DNA of 39,118 bases from contig CAIVQX010000184.1 of NCBI GenBank assembly GCA_903908165.1, positions 1 through 39,118 of the forward strand. The letters run 5' to 3'. A program made the position numbers and the translations under genes. Each line of letters begins with the position of its first letter. The stretch's first letter is position 1. Below are positions 1 through 8,842 of this stretch, piece by piece. Under the pieces are notes generated by a model. That model was not told the origin of the DNA. It saw only the letters and a list, made by a program, of their open reading frames with translations, and did no database searches. Source of the stretch: an uncultured Methylococcaceae bacterium (lineage in GTDB: Bacteria > Pseudomonadota > Gammaproteobacteria > Methylococcales > Methylomonadaceae).

Positions 1-273
1 CCTAAAATAACCTTTCTAGCAAATAGACTAAGCTTTGACAAAAACCAACTGATTGCCGCTGACGGCTTGTTAACGCTACATGGCATAGCCAAACCCGTGC
101 ATTTAAAGATTGATCATTTTTATTGCGGAATGAACCTGATTACGCTTAAAAACACCTGTGGAGCCAATATAACTAGTACACTTAAACGCTCTGATTTTGG
201 CATAGACAAATACGCTCCAAAACTAGCTGATGAGGTTAGTATTGTCATACCCATTGAAGCCACCAAAGATTAA
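1..273 (+). CDS. YceI-like domain protein, C-terminal part (5' truncated by window edge)
   Basis: Frame 1 is open from base 1 (PKITFLANRLSFDKNQLIAADGLLTLHGIAKPVHLKIDHF...), upstream of the listed ORF start at 67; 'LTLHGIAKPV' and 'LKRSDFGI' resemble YceI family motifs. Confidence 0.75.
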   Translation, partial: PKITFLANRLSFDKNQLIAADGLLTLHGIAKPVHLKIDHFYCGMNLITLKNTCGANITSTLKRSDFGIDKYAPKLADEVSIVIPIEATKD

Positions 274-298
274 TCCCCGTTAACCAAAAGGAAAAACG

Positions 299-904
299 AT
301 GAAACTTTATTATAGCCCCGGTGCTTGCTCCTTATCACCCCATATCGTTGCTTGCGAAGCAGAACTTCCCCTTGAACTGATCAGGGTTAATTTAAGCAAC
401 AAACTCACTGAAACCAACGAAGATTTTCAACAACTAAACCCTAATGGCTATGTCCCTCTTTTATTATTGGATGACGGCAACCAACTGACAGAAGGTCCTG
501 CCATTGTTCAATATCTTGCTGACCAAGCCCCTGAGAAAAAATTGATGCCTGCTGCTGATACCTTTGCCCGTTATAAAGTGCAACAATGGCTAAACTTTAT
601 TGCTACCGAAATTCATAAAAACTTTGCCCCTCTGTTTAATGCCCAAGCCCCAGAAGCGGCTAAAGTATTGGCTATTTCTCTTTTATGCAAGAGGCTTGAT
701 GCTACTGCTGAACAACTGGCTTCACAGCCTTATTTACTGGGGGAACATTTTAGTGTCGCTGACATTTATTTGTTCGTTGCCTTAAGCTGGGGACAGTATG
801 TCAATATTGATATTTCCCGTTGGCCCGCCTTAGCTAGGTATGCGGATAATATTTCTGAACGCCCCGCTGTGCAAAAAGCCATGAAAGAAGAAGATCTTAT
901 TTAG
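299..904 (+). CDS. gstA: Glutathione S-transferase
   Basis: 201 aa; N-terminus MKLYYSPGACSLSPHI and 'NPNGYVPLLLLDDG..LTEGPAIVQYLAD' typical of bacterial GstA-type enzymes; preceded by AAAGGAAAAACG RBS. Confidence 0.9.
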   Translation: MKLYYSPGACSLSPHIVACEAELPLELIRVNLSNKLTETNEDFQQLNPNGYVPLLLLDDGNQLTEGPAIVQYLADQAPEKKLMPAADTFARYKVQQWLNFIATEIHKNFAPLFNAQAPEAAKVLAISLLCKRLDATAEQLASQPYLLGEHFSVADIYLFVALSWGQYVNIDISRWPALARYADNISERPAVQKAMKEEDLI

Positions 905-993
905 ACGGTACACCAAATTTTCTAAGTTCCATAAGCGCAACCCTTTGCACCTTCTAACTGTCATGGTGTAAGGAATGCGCTTAACTTGACTGA

Positions 994-1332
994 TTATTTA
1001 ATAAATTCAATCGTTATCGGATACCTGTAGTACTCACCTTTGCTGGCTTTAACCGCTGCAACTATACAGAAAACCGTATTCAAAATAACAATTAACCAAG
1101 GCAGAAACAAACCAATTAGCACCAACACCAATACCCAGCTAATGCCATAATAAATCAGGGTTGTTAATTGCCAATTTAAAGCATGCTTAGCATTGTCTTT
1201 TATCCAGCCATCGTTCTTCACCAAATAAACCAACAAAGACGGTATAAATCCAAAGAAAATACCGGCAAGATGCGTAGCAACGACTATAAGTCTGTCAATC
1301 TCTGAGTTTCGGTCATAGTGTGAATAATTCAT
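994..1332 (-). CDS. DUF4870-type small membrane protein
   Basis: 112 aa with hydrophobic segments; 'HLAGIFFGFIPSLLVYLVKND....NAKHALNWQLT' is typical of DUF4870. Confidence 0.75.
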   Translation of the reverse strand: MNYSHYDRNSEIDRLIVVATHLAGIFFGFIPSLLVYLVKNDGWIKDNAKHALNWQLTTLIYYGISWVLVLVLIGLFLPWLIVILNTVFCIVAAVKASKGEYYRYPITIEFIK

Positions 1333-1362
1333 TTTTTCCTTGGGTGCTTGATAGCCTAAAAC

Positions 1363-1527
1363 CTAATCAGACTTTTTCATAAATAGTAAATACCAAACAT
1401 ATAAAGAAATACCTATCATTGGAACCAATCCTACCGATAACTCTGCCGGAGAGCAACTGCCCTGACAGTTATCGATGATTAGCAAAAAAACAAAAATAGA
1501 TACTACCCACCCAATGATTGGCTTCAT
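1363..1527 (-). CDS. Candidate small membrane protein (54 aa), not in the supplied ORF list
   Basis: Manual reverse-strand translation: MKPIIGWVVSIFVFLLIIDNCQGSCSPAELSVGLVPMIGISLYVWYLLFMKKSD*; two hydrophobic segments, AGAGG about 10 nt upstream of ATG, located just upstream of the same-strand DUF4870 gene. Confidence 0.55.
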   Translation of the reverse strand: MKPIIGWVVSIFVFLLIIDNCQGSCSPAELSVGLVPMIGISLYVWYLLFMKKSD

Positions 1528-1665
1528 AGCTAAACATCCTCTTACTCAAATTTATTAACTCTGTGTCATTCGAAGTTATTAATACTATATAACAATGCCA
1601 TGACATTTTCTATTAATGACAATTACCGTAATGTGCTTCATCTTTATATTGATTTCTAAAACACT

Positions 1666-4600
1666 TTAATGAGCTTCTTCAAACCACCGATAGATAACCG
1701 GTAACATAATTAATGTAAGTAATGTTGAGGTTATCAATCCGCCGATAACAACAATGGCTAAGGGACGCTGAACTTCTGAGCCTGGGCCTGTGGCAAACAA
1801 AAAGGGTACCAAACCCAATAACGCAACTGTTGCTGTCATCATTACAGGCCGAAATCGTTGTGCACAACCTTGCCGTATAGCTTGAATCTGGCCAAGCCCG
1901 CTATCTCTTAGGTTACGTATGTACGAGATCAACACCACACCGTTTAACACTGCAATTCCCCATAAAGCTATAAAACCAACCGAGGCCGGGACAGATAAAT
2001 ATTCCCCGCTAATAAATAAAGATACTACACCTCCAATAGACGCGAAGGGCAGTACTAAAATAATCAGCGTTGCAAAGCGTAACGAGTTAAAAAGCATGAA
2101 TAACAAAAAGAAAATGGCACCAATAGTAATGGGGATGATGATTTTTAAATGACCTAATGCACGTTCCATATTCTGGAATTGTCCACCCCATTCCAGATAA
2201 TAGGCATCTGGAAGTTTTATCTGCTCGGCGACTGTTTTTTGCAACTCAGCCACGAAACTACCCAAGTCTCTGTCCCTCACATTAATACCGACGACAATAC
2301 GGCGCTTTCCCATTTCTCTGCTGATTTGTGATGGCCCGTCATTAAGTTGAATATTTGCCAGATCGCCCAATGGAACACGGGCACCATTTGCTGACGTCAA
2401 AAGAATGGCTTTAATCGCTTCTACACTATTACGAAAACCTTCAGGTAAACGAACAGCAGCTGAAAAACGTCGTTCACCTTCATAGACGAGGGTTGCTGTT
2501 TTGCCTCCAATAGCAGTTTCAATAACATCATGAATATCAGACGCATTGATCCCATGCCTAGCCGTAACATCCCGCTTAACATCAATAGATAAATATTGTT
2601 GACCCGTTAGTCGTTCAACACGAATATCCTGAGCACCTTTTATGTTGCTAGCGACTCGTGCGATCTCGTTAGCTGTTGCTTTTAACTTTTCAAGATCGTC
2701 ACCAAATATTTTTACAGCCAAATCTGAGCGCACACCGGTCAGCATTTCATCAACACGGTCGGAAATCGGTTGAGCCATAACAACCTGTATTCCAGGTAAG
2801 TTATTACTTAACTTATCACGCATAGCATCAGCAATTGTGTCCTGAGTCCAACCTTTAGGCCATTGATCTCTCGGTTTTAAGCTAACAATGGGCGTTGACT
2901 CATTCTGACTTTGTGGATCGGCAGGGCTTTCACCACGACCAATATTAGTGACCGCCAAACTGACCCCAGGGATTTCCATGACCATGCGCATGGCTTCCAT
3001 TTCCATCTTTATACCCTCTTGCAATGAAATATTAGGCATTCGATTTATAGCTGGAACAATTGAACCCTCTTTCATTTCAGGAATAAAGGCACTGCCCAAA
3101 AAAGGCAATAAGACTAAAGCACCCACAAATAAAGCAGTAGCCACTAAAACTACAGTTTTACTTTTTTGTAACGATAAATCCAGAAGCTTTAGGTAAGGCT
3201 TTTTAATGAAGGCAATAATAGGCGTATCGTGTTCTTTTTCAGTGTGGCCCTGCAATAAATATGAGCATAAAACTGGTGTTAAGGTTAATGAAAGTACCAG
3301 AGAAATCATCAAGGCGATAGCAATGGTGTAGGCCAAGGGCGCAAACATTTTGCCTTCCATACCTTCTAGTGTCATTAGGGGCAAAAATACCAAAATAATG
3401 ATACCCACACCAAATAATACCGGGGTAGCGACTTCTTGAGCCGCCGCCATCACCACTTTTACACGACTGGTGGCGCCGCCCCTGCGTTCAGTAAGAAAGC
3501 TAAAAGCATTTTCAACCACCACAACAGAACCATCAACAATCAATCCGATAGCTATTGCAAGACCGCCCAAAGACATTAAGTTAGCAGAAATACCCAGTTG
3601 GTTCATCACAATAAAAGTAACTAGTGGAGTAACAATTAATGTACTAACAACAATTAGACTAGAACGAATATCACCGAGAAACAGCAATAAAGTTACAACA
3701 ACCAAAGCTATACCTTCAAGCAATACTTTTGTGACCGTATTTAATGCAGCATCTACCAATATACTGCGGTCATAATAAGGTACGATTTTAAGGCTTTCTG
3801 GCAGCATATTTTTGTCGTTGATTTCTTTCACTCGCTCTTTAATACGGCCAACCAACTCCTTCGCATTACCCCCACGAAGCATCATGACAATACCACCAAC
3901 AGATTCGGTATAACCATTCTTTATAACAGCACCAACACGCTCTTCATGACCAATTTTTACTTCGGCGACATCGTGAATATGAATGGGAACGGAGTTTTCT
4001 TCTTTAAGAACGATATTGCCAATGTCTGCAATATCACGAATTAGACCAACACCGCGAATCAAATATTGCTCGGCATAATGAGGTAAAACACCACCACCGC
4101 TATTTGCATTATTTCGTATCAAAGCGTTAAAGACTTCATCTAAACTTATGTGGTAATGCAGCATGCGATCAGGATTAATCAATACCTGATATTGTTTATT
4201 ATAACCACCTTGTGAATTGATTTCCGCGACGCCTGCTATACCACGCAATAAGGGGCGAACCACCCAGTCTTGAGTCTCGCGACGACGCATGAGCTCTTCA
4301 CGGCTAAGCTCACGAGTGCCATCGTCAGTTCTCTCCAAAGTATATTGATACACCTCACCGAGTCCGGTTGAGACCGGCCCTAATATGGGGTTTACCCCGA
4401 CTGGCATGCTGTGACTAACTTCTATCAAGCGTTCCATGACTAATTGTCTGGCAAAATAAACATCGGTATCGTCAGTAAAAACCAAGGTAATCAGGGATAA
4501 GCCGTTTTTATTTAACGAGCGCATTTCAGTCAGGCCAGGAAGACCCGTCATGGCAATTTCTAGCGGTACCGTGATGAAACGCTCAACTTCCTCCGGTGAT

Positions 4601-4767
4601 CGACCTGGCGCTTCACTAGCAATTTGTACTTGTACATTGGTAACATCGGGAAAGGCATCGACAGACAGCGATTGCAAGGAACGAATACCAAACAGGATCA
4701 TTCCAAATGCCAATGCCACAACTAAAATTCGAGCGTTTAAACTCCCGCGAATTAAAGCTTCAATCAT
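1666..4767 (-). CDS. Heavy-metal efflux RND permease (CusA/CzcA family)
   Basis: 1033 aa; 'VDAFPDVTNVQVQIASEAPGRSPEEVERFITVPLE', 'GGLAIAIGLIVDGSVVVVEN', 'GPGSEVQRPLAIVVIGGL' motifs of HME-RND pumps. Confidence 0.93.
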   Translation of the reverse strand: MIEALIRGSLNARILVVALAFGMILFGIRSLQSLSVDAFPDVTNVQVQIASEAPGRSPEEVERFITVPLEIAMTGLPGLTEMRSLNKNGLSLITLVFTDDTDVYFARQLVMERLIEVSHSMPVGVNPILGPVSTGLGEVYQYTLERTDDGTRELSREELMRRRETQDWVVRPLLRGIAGVAEINSQGGYNKQYQVLINPDRMLHYHISLDEVFNALIRNNANSGGGVLPHYAEQYLIRGVGLIRDIADIGNIVLKEENSVPIHIHDVAEVKIGHEERVGAVIKNGYTESVGGIVMMLRGGNAKELVGRIKERVKEINDKNMLPESLKIVPYYDRSILVDAALNTVTKVLLEGIALVVVTLLLFLGDIRSSLIVVSTLIVTPLVTFIVMNQLGISANLMSLGGLAIAIGLIVDGSVVVVENAFSFLTERRGGATSRVKVVMAAAQEVATPVLFGVGIIILVFLPLMTLEGMEGKMFAPLAYTIAIALMISLVLSLTLTPVLCSYLLQGHTEKEHDTPIIAFIKKPYLKLLDLSLQKSKTVVLVATALFVGALVLLPFLGSAFIPEMKEGSIVPAINRMPNISLQEGIKMEMEAMRMVMEIPGVSLAVTNIGRGESPADPQSQNESTPIVSLKPRDQWPKGWTQDTIADAMRDKLSNNLPGIQVVMAQPISDRVDEMLTGVRSDLAVKIFGDDLEKLKATANEIARVASNIKGAQDIRVERLTGQQYLSIDVKRDVTARHGINASDIHDVIETAIGGKTATLVYEGERRFSAAVRLPEGFRNSVEAIKAILLTSANGARVPLGDLANIQLNDGPSQISREMGKRRIVVGINVRDRDLGSFVAELQKTVAEQIKLPDAYYLEWGGQFQNMERALGHLKIIIPITIGAIFFLLFMLFNSLRFATLIILVLPFASIGGVVSLFISGEYLSVPASVGFIALWGIAVLNGVVLISYIRNLRDSGLGQIQAIRQGCAQRFRPVMMTATVALLGLVPFLFATGPGSEVQRPLAIVVIGGLITSTLLTLIMLPVIYRWFEEAH

Positions 4768-4770
4768 GGG

Positions 4771-5880
4771 TTACTCCAATTCCTTACGATGGCGTTCACT
4801 GTTAAGATGAAAGCCACCTTCAACAACTACTTTTTCACCCGATTTCAAACCGTCAAGAATAGGTCTGGAATTGACGTTAAGAGCACCTAGTTTTACCAGT
4901 CTCAGTTCAAACTCATCAGAGCCTATTTCTACGAAGACGAGATCAGTATCTTTATCTCGAATCACTGCTGAATCGGGCAAAATCAATTCTTGTACACCTT
5001 GTTTGCGAATCAACAAGTTTGCCAACATGTGGGGTTTTAAATTACGATGAGGATTGGGCAACTCCATACGGACAGTAACAGTCCGGGTATTGGGGTCAAC
5101 CATATCGGCAACATAAATCAGTTTGCCATGAAGTGTTTCATTGGGTAGAGCGGCAATGGTTACTTCAGCTTCATCACCTTTATGTGCCCAACCTGCCTGT
5201 TGTTCCGGCAGTTCGGCCACTACCCAGACATGAGAAAGATTAGCTACGGTAAATAAAGCATCAGCAGGTTGTACTACCTGACCAACAGTGACTTGGCGCT
5301 CAACAATGGTACCCTGAATGCTGGCGGTAATAGGTAAAATAGAGTGAATCTTTTTTTCCTTAGACAACCGTGCCAGATCACTACCGGACATGCCGAAAGC
5401 AAGTAATTGATCTGTCGCTGTTCGTAAATCAACCTCTGCTTCAGCCAGCATGGTTTCCCTTTCCTGAATGTCAGCGGCTGCAATTATGCCACTACCCATT
5501 AGACGCTTGGCTCTGGCTACCACTAGTCGTTTTAAATTAACTTGAGAGCTGGTCTTTAAATAAGCAGATTGTGCCAAACCGAGCTCCGTACTATTTAATG
5601 TGGCAAGCTTTTCACCCTTACGAACTTCTTGGCCGAGTACCGCTTCTGTTTCGATAATTCGACCCGTTACAGTGGTGCCTATGCGAGCGACATGTTGTTG
5701 ATCAAGGTCAATTCGTGCTGGTAATCGAAAGGAATCATGTAATTGCCCTTCACCAATCGGGATGACTTTAAGTTTTTTCATTAAGGTCTGATTGGCTTTT
5801 ACTACCGGTAATGTATTAGTGGCGTTGCTTGCAGGTGATATGAGGAACAGAATGATCAGTAAGTTAAAGAATGAGGTCAT
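4771..5880 (-). CDS. RND efflux periplasmic adaptor subunit (CusB/CzcB-like)
   Basis: 369 aa; signal-like N-terminus, 'GRIIETEAVLGQEVRKGEKLATLNSTELG' lipoyl-like region and 'VWVVAELPE'; ends 3 nt before the RND pump start. Confidence 0.9.
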   Translation of the reverse strand: MTSFFNLLIILFLISPASNATNTLPVVKANQTLMKKLKVIPIGEGQLHDSFRLPARIDLDQQHVARIGTTVTGRIIETEAVLGQEVRKGEKLATLNSTELGLAQSAYLKTSSQVNLKRLVVARAKRLMGSGIIAAADIQERETMLAEAEVDLRTATDQLLAFGMSGSDLARLSKEKKIHSILPITASIQGTIVERQVTVGQVVQPADALFTVANLSHVWVVAELPEQQAGWAHKGDEAEVTIAALPNETLHGKLIYVADMVDPNTRTVTVRMELPNPHRNLKPHMLANLLIRKQGVQELILPDSAVIRDKDTDLVFVEIGSDEFELRLVKLGALNVNSRPILDGLKSGEKVVVEGGFHLNSERHRKELE

Positions 5881-6120
5881 AATTTCATATTCTCAATTTC
5901 TATTTTGCGTGAATAAGTAAAATTAATTTAGTGCTTCGTAGTGTTGACAATTTCATTGATGGTAACACATTGTAATTTTTTAATTTCTATATTATTAGGA
6001 CTATAAATTTAGCACCCGTAATAAATCGTAGGCAGATTTATTCTTTCCAAATCATGGCGTTTTATTTTACAAATAGCCAGCAGAACTGCTTTAATAAAAG
6101 CTAACTTGTATAAATTGATA

Positions 6121-7164
6121 CTACTGATACCGTTTAACCATTTCACTCAACGATATTGCTTTAATTTTACTGGCATGTCCGGCAGCGCCAAATAGTTCAT
6201 AACGCGCCTGACAAAGCTCTTGCATGGCATCTCTTGCTGCTTTATAGATCTTACGGGCATCTAACTCTGCTGCATTTTCAGGTTGTGCCAAATAGCGGCG
6301 AATGGCACCCGTAGAAGCCATCCGTAAGTCTGTATCAATATTAACTTTACGGACACCATATTTTATTCCTTCAACAATTTCATCAACGGGCACACCATAA
6401 GTTTGGGGTATATCGCCGCCATTATCATTAATGATTTGTAACCAATCTTGCGGCACAGAACTAGAGCCATGCATAACAAAATGCATGTTAGGTAACCGTT
6501 GTTGTAATAGTTTTAACCGATTGATAACCAACACTTCGCTAGTCGGTGGCTGACTAAATTTATAAGCGCCATGACTTGTGCCAATGGCGACAGCTAAAGC
6601 ATCAACTTGCGTTTGTTTTACAAACTCAACCGCTTCCTCCGGATCGGTCAGCAACTGACTATGATCCAACGACACAGAAGACTTCTGAAGAACCGCCTCT
6701 TCTTTGTTATTTATTTCCAATGAACCCAAGCAACCTATTTCACCTTCTACAGATACGCCACACGCATGGGCCATCTTAACCACGGTACGCGTAACCTCAA
6801 CGTTATATTCAAAAGAAGACGGTGTCTTCATATCTTCCAGCAAAGACCCATCCATCATCACCGAAGTGAAACCTGATTGAATCGCTTGCGCACAAACATC
6901 CGCTGAGGGCCCATGATCTCGATGCATAACGACGGGAATATGCGGATATTGTTCAACGGCAGCCAACAGTAAATGACGTAAAAAAACCTCACCAGCATAT
7001 CGGTTAGCACCGGCTGAGCCTTGCATAATAACCGGACTATCACAAGCATCAGCGGCTTGCATAATGGCTTGCACTTGCTCCATATTGCTGACGTTAAAAG
7101 CAGGAATGGCAAAACTATGCTCCGCTGCATAATCCAAAAGCTGCCGCAATGAAACTAAAGCCAT
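6121..7164 (-). CDS. fba: Class II fructose-bisphosphate aldolase (Calvin-cycle-type subfamily)
   Basis: 347 aa; MALVSLRQLLDYAAEHSFAIPAFNVSNMEQ, 'VVMHRDHG', 'VEGEIGCLGSLE', 'FVMHGSSSVPQ', 'YGVRKVNIDTDLRMA'. Confidence 0.93.
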   Translation of the reverse strand: MALVSLRQLLDYAAEHSFAIPAFNVSNMEQVQAIMQAADACDSPVIMQGSAGANRYAGEVFLRHLLLAAVEQYPHIPVVMHRDHGPSADVCAQAIQSGFTSVMMDGSLLEDMKTPSSFEYNVEVTRTVVKMAHACGVSVEGEIGCLGSLEINNKEEAVLQKSSVSLDHSQLLTDPEEAVEFVKQTQVDALAVAIGTSHGAYKFSQPPTSEVLVINRLKLLQQRLPNMHFVMHGSSSVPQDWLQIINDNGGDIPQTYGVPVDEIVEGIKYGVRKVNIDTDLRMASTGAIRRYLAQPENAAELDARKIYKAARDAMQELCQARYELFGAAGHASKIKAISLSEMVKRYQ

Positions 7165-7436
7165 AATGAGTTCTCCTGTATGGGTTTTATGTTAGGTTCT
7201 AAATCATCTTTTGAAATAAACCGTCACGAAAGTTTAACACAGGCATTTATTACCCTTCTAAGGGTTACTTTAAAATAGCTTACACGAAAATCTCAAAAAT
7301 GATCCCGCTTTAACTCATGATTACTAAATTAGGAAAGTAAGTATTAGCCGAAGGTGTTTAGACAATTAAACGAGGCGAAATACCCGTTGAAATACGATGT
7401 GATTTGAAAATTGGAGACTGCCTAAAGAGTGGAGTC

Positions 7437-7499
7437 ATCCTCTTGTTTTGAGGATTCAATCCAATAACCATCGTTTCAATTAAGAAACAATGGTTATTG
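7437..7499. terminator. Tandem hairpins downstream of the lipoprotein gene (putative terminator or stem-loop element)
   Basis: 7462-7499 CAATAACCATCGTTTC-AATTAA-GAAACAATGGTTATTG (16-bp arms, one mismatch); 7437-7455 ATCCTC-N7-GAGGAT. Confidence 0.5.
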
Positions 7500-7511
7500 A
7501 CTGATAAAAAA

Positions 7512-8207
7512 TTATTTTTTCTTGGCTTTAGCTTTGGCTTTAGATCCAGCTTTAGCTTTGCTAACTTCAATAGAAAGTGCTTCTGTAAAACGAGTAACGA
7601 CAGAGTCGCCCACTTTAATTTTATCAAGATGCTCTACATCAGGTCCGGCTTTCATTTTTAAAACTCTGCCATCAGGCTCTTTCAATGTCATCTCGCGTGT
7701 TTTGTAATCAATAGCCAAAATCAGCGCATTAATCTCGACGGCATCAATCACTTCGAAACTCGGCTTACTACCCACCGGTGCTCTATTAACTTCTGTTACT
7801 TGCTCCCCTGTTGGTTGTGCAGCTTCAGTAACTAAAACCTCAACACTTTCAAGTAAGGTTGTTTTAACTTCATCACCCACGCGAATTTGTTCAAAATCAC
7901 GAACATCAGGTCCACATTTTATTTTAGCCAATTTTCCATCAGGCGATACGAGTGTTAATTCCCTAGTTTTTTTGTTAATCGCTTTTACTTTAGCAGGAAT
8001 AACAAGTACCTCACCCTCTATTTCATCAGGTAAATCATTGGGATCAGTTGCAGCAACTGGCGCTGGTGCAGGTGCAACCGCTGGCGCAGGAGAAGCAACT
8101 GAAGCTTCTGGCACTTCTTTATTTTCAGAGCCAGCACATCCAACCAATAATGCAGAGACCACCATGGTAGCCAACCCGATGATCAGAGAATTTTTTTTAT
8201 CTTTCAT
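7512..8207 (-). CDS. Putative lipoprotein with a duplicated domain and Lys/Ala-rich tail
   Basis: 231 aa; lipobox-like 'SALLVGCAG'; Pro/Ala linker; two similar ~57-aa units; C-terminus SKAKAGSKAKAKAKKK. Confidence 0.75.
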   Translation of the reverse strand: MKDKKNSLIIGLATMVVSALLVGCAGSENKEVPEASVASPAPAVAPAPAPVAATDPNDLPDEIEGEVLVIPAKVKAINKKTRELTLVSPDGKLAKIKCGPDVRDFEQIRVGDEVKTTLLESVEVLVTEAAQPTGEQVTEVNRAPVGSKPSFEVIDAVEINALILAIDYKTREMTLKEPDGRVLKMKAGPDVEHLDKIKVGDSVVTRFTEALSIEVSKAKAGSKAKAKAKKK

Positions 8208-8536
8208 TTAGATTCCTAGTTGATTATTACGTTTATTGATTTTTAAAGTAGAACATTTTGCACAATTTAGCAGGTGAATACTAACACAAGCTATTTCAAT
8301 GCAAAATGTGTTTATCTCAAACCGTTAAAAACATAATAAGTGCAGACGCCTTAAAACCGTGACTAAGAAAACAGCCTAACTGTCTGTATAGCTAAACTAT
8401 TCAAATGTTGAAACAACTGGATTAATGCGTTTATTAAAAAATAACAACGACTAACAATGAGAGGTATTGTTAACATACTTAGCTGTATTATTGTCTTGCA
8501 ATGCTCCAATGCAGATATCTTTTGCTCAACTATTAT

Positions 8537-8842
8537 CTAAATAATGCCATATTCAATCACGGGTGTAACCCAGTATTGAATACCTGAGCCGGAAAAATCT
8601 TGGTGTAACTGCTCCAACAAATACGGTAATTTATCTGCCGACATATACAACTGAAATCGCATACATTTCTGGCAACCTGTCACTTGTTCCGCCAACGACA
8701 AGCCTTTGTTAACATGATGATGGCCATTAACCGAAAAACTGCTAAAACCGTGCTCTGATTCCAGCAATAACAGACTGTCGACCATCATTTCTTCAAGGCT
8801 GGGCGGAATATTGAGTGTCACTAAATATTCTGTGCCATTCAT
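8537..8842 (-). CDS. DUF3240 family (PII-like fold) protein
   Basis: 101 aa; MNGTEYLVTLNIPPSLEEMMVDSLLLLE...GFSSFSVNGHH... and central CQKCMRFQLY; overlaps the RND pump stop codon by ~4 nt. Confidence 0.7.
   Translation of the reverse strand: MNGTEYLVTLNIPPSLEEMMVDSLLLLESEHGFSSFSVNGHHHVNKGLSLAEQVTGCQKCMRFQLYMSADKLPYLLEQLHQDFSGSGIQYWVTPVIEYGII

Noticed and set aside
3470-3775. 101-aa plus-strand ORF
   Set aside because: Antisense to the first RND pump; shadow ORF.
7358-7627. 89-aa minus-strand ORF
   Set aside because: Different frame over the lipoprotein 3' end and hairpin region; Lys/Leu-rich translation is an out-of-frame reading of the KAKAK-coding repeats.
8461-8540. Possible 27-aa plus-strand peptide (MRGIVNILSCIIVLQCSNADIFCSTII)
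   Set aside because: Very short, downstream of and convergent with the DUF3240 gene; no RBS or conservation evidence.
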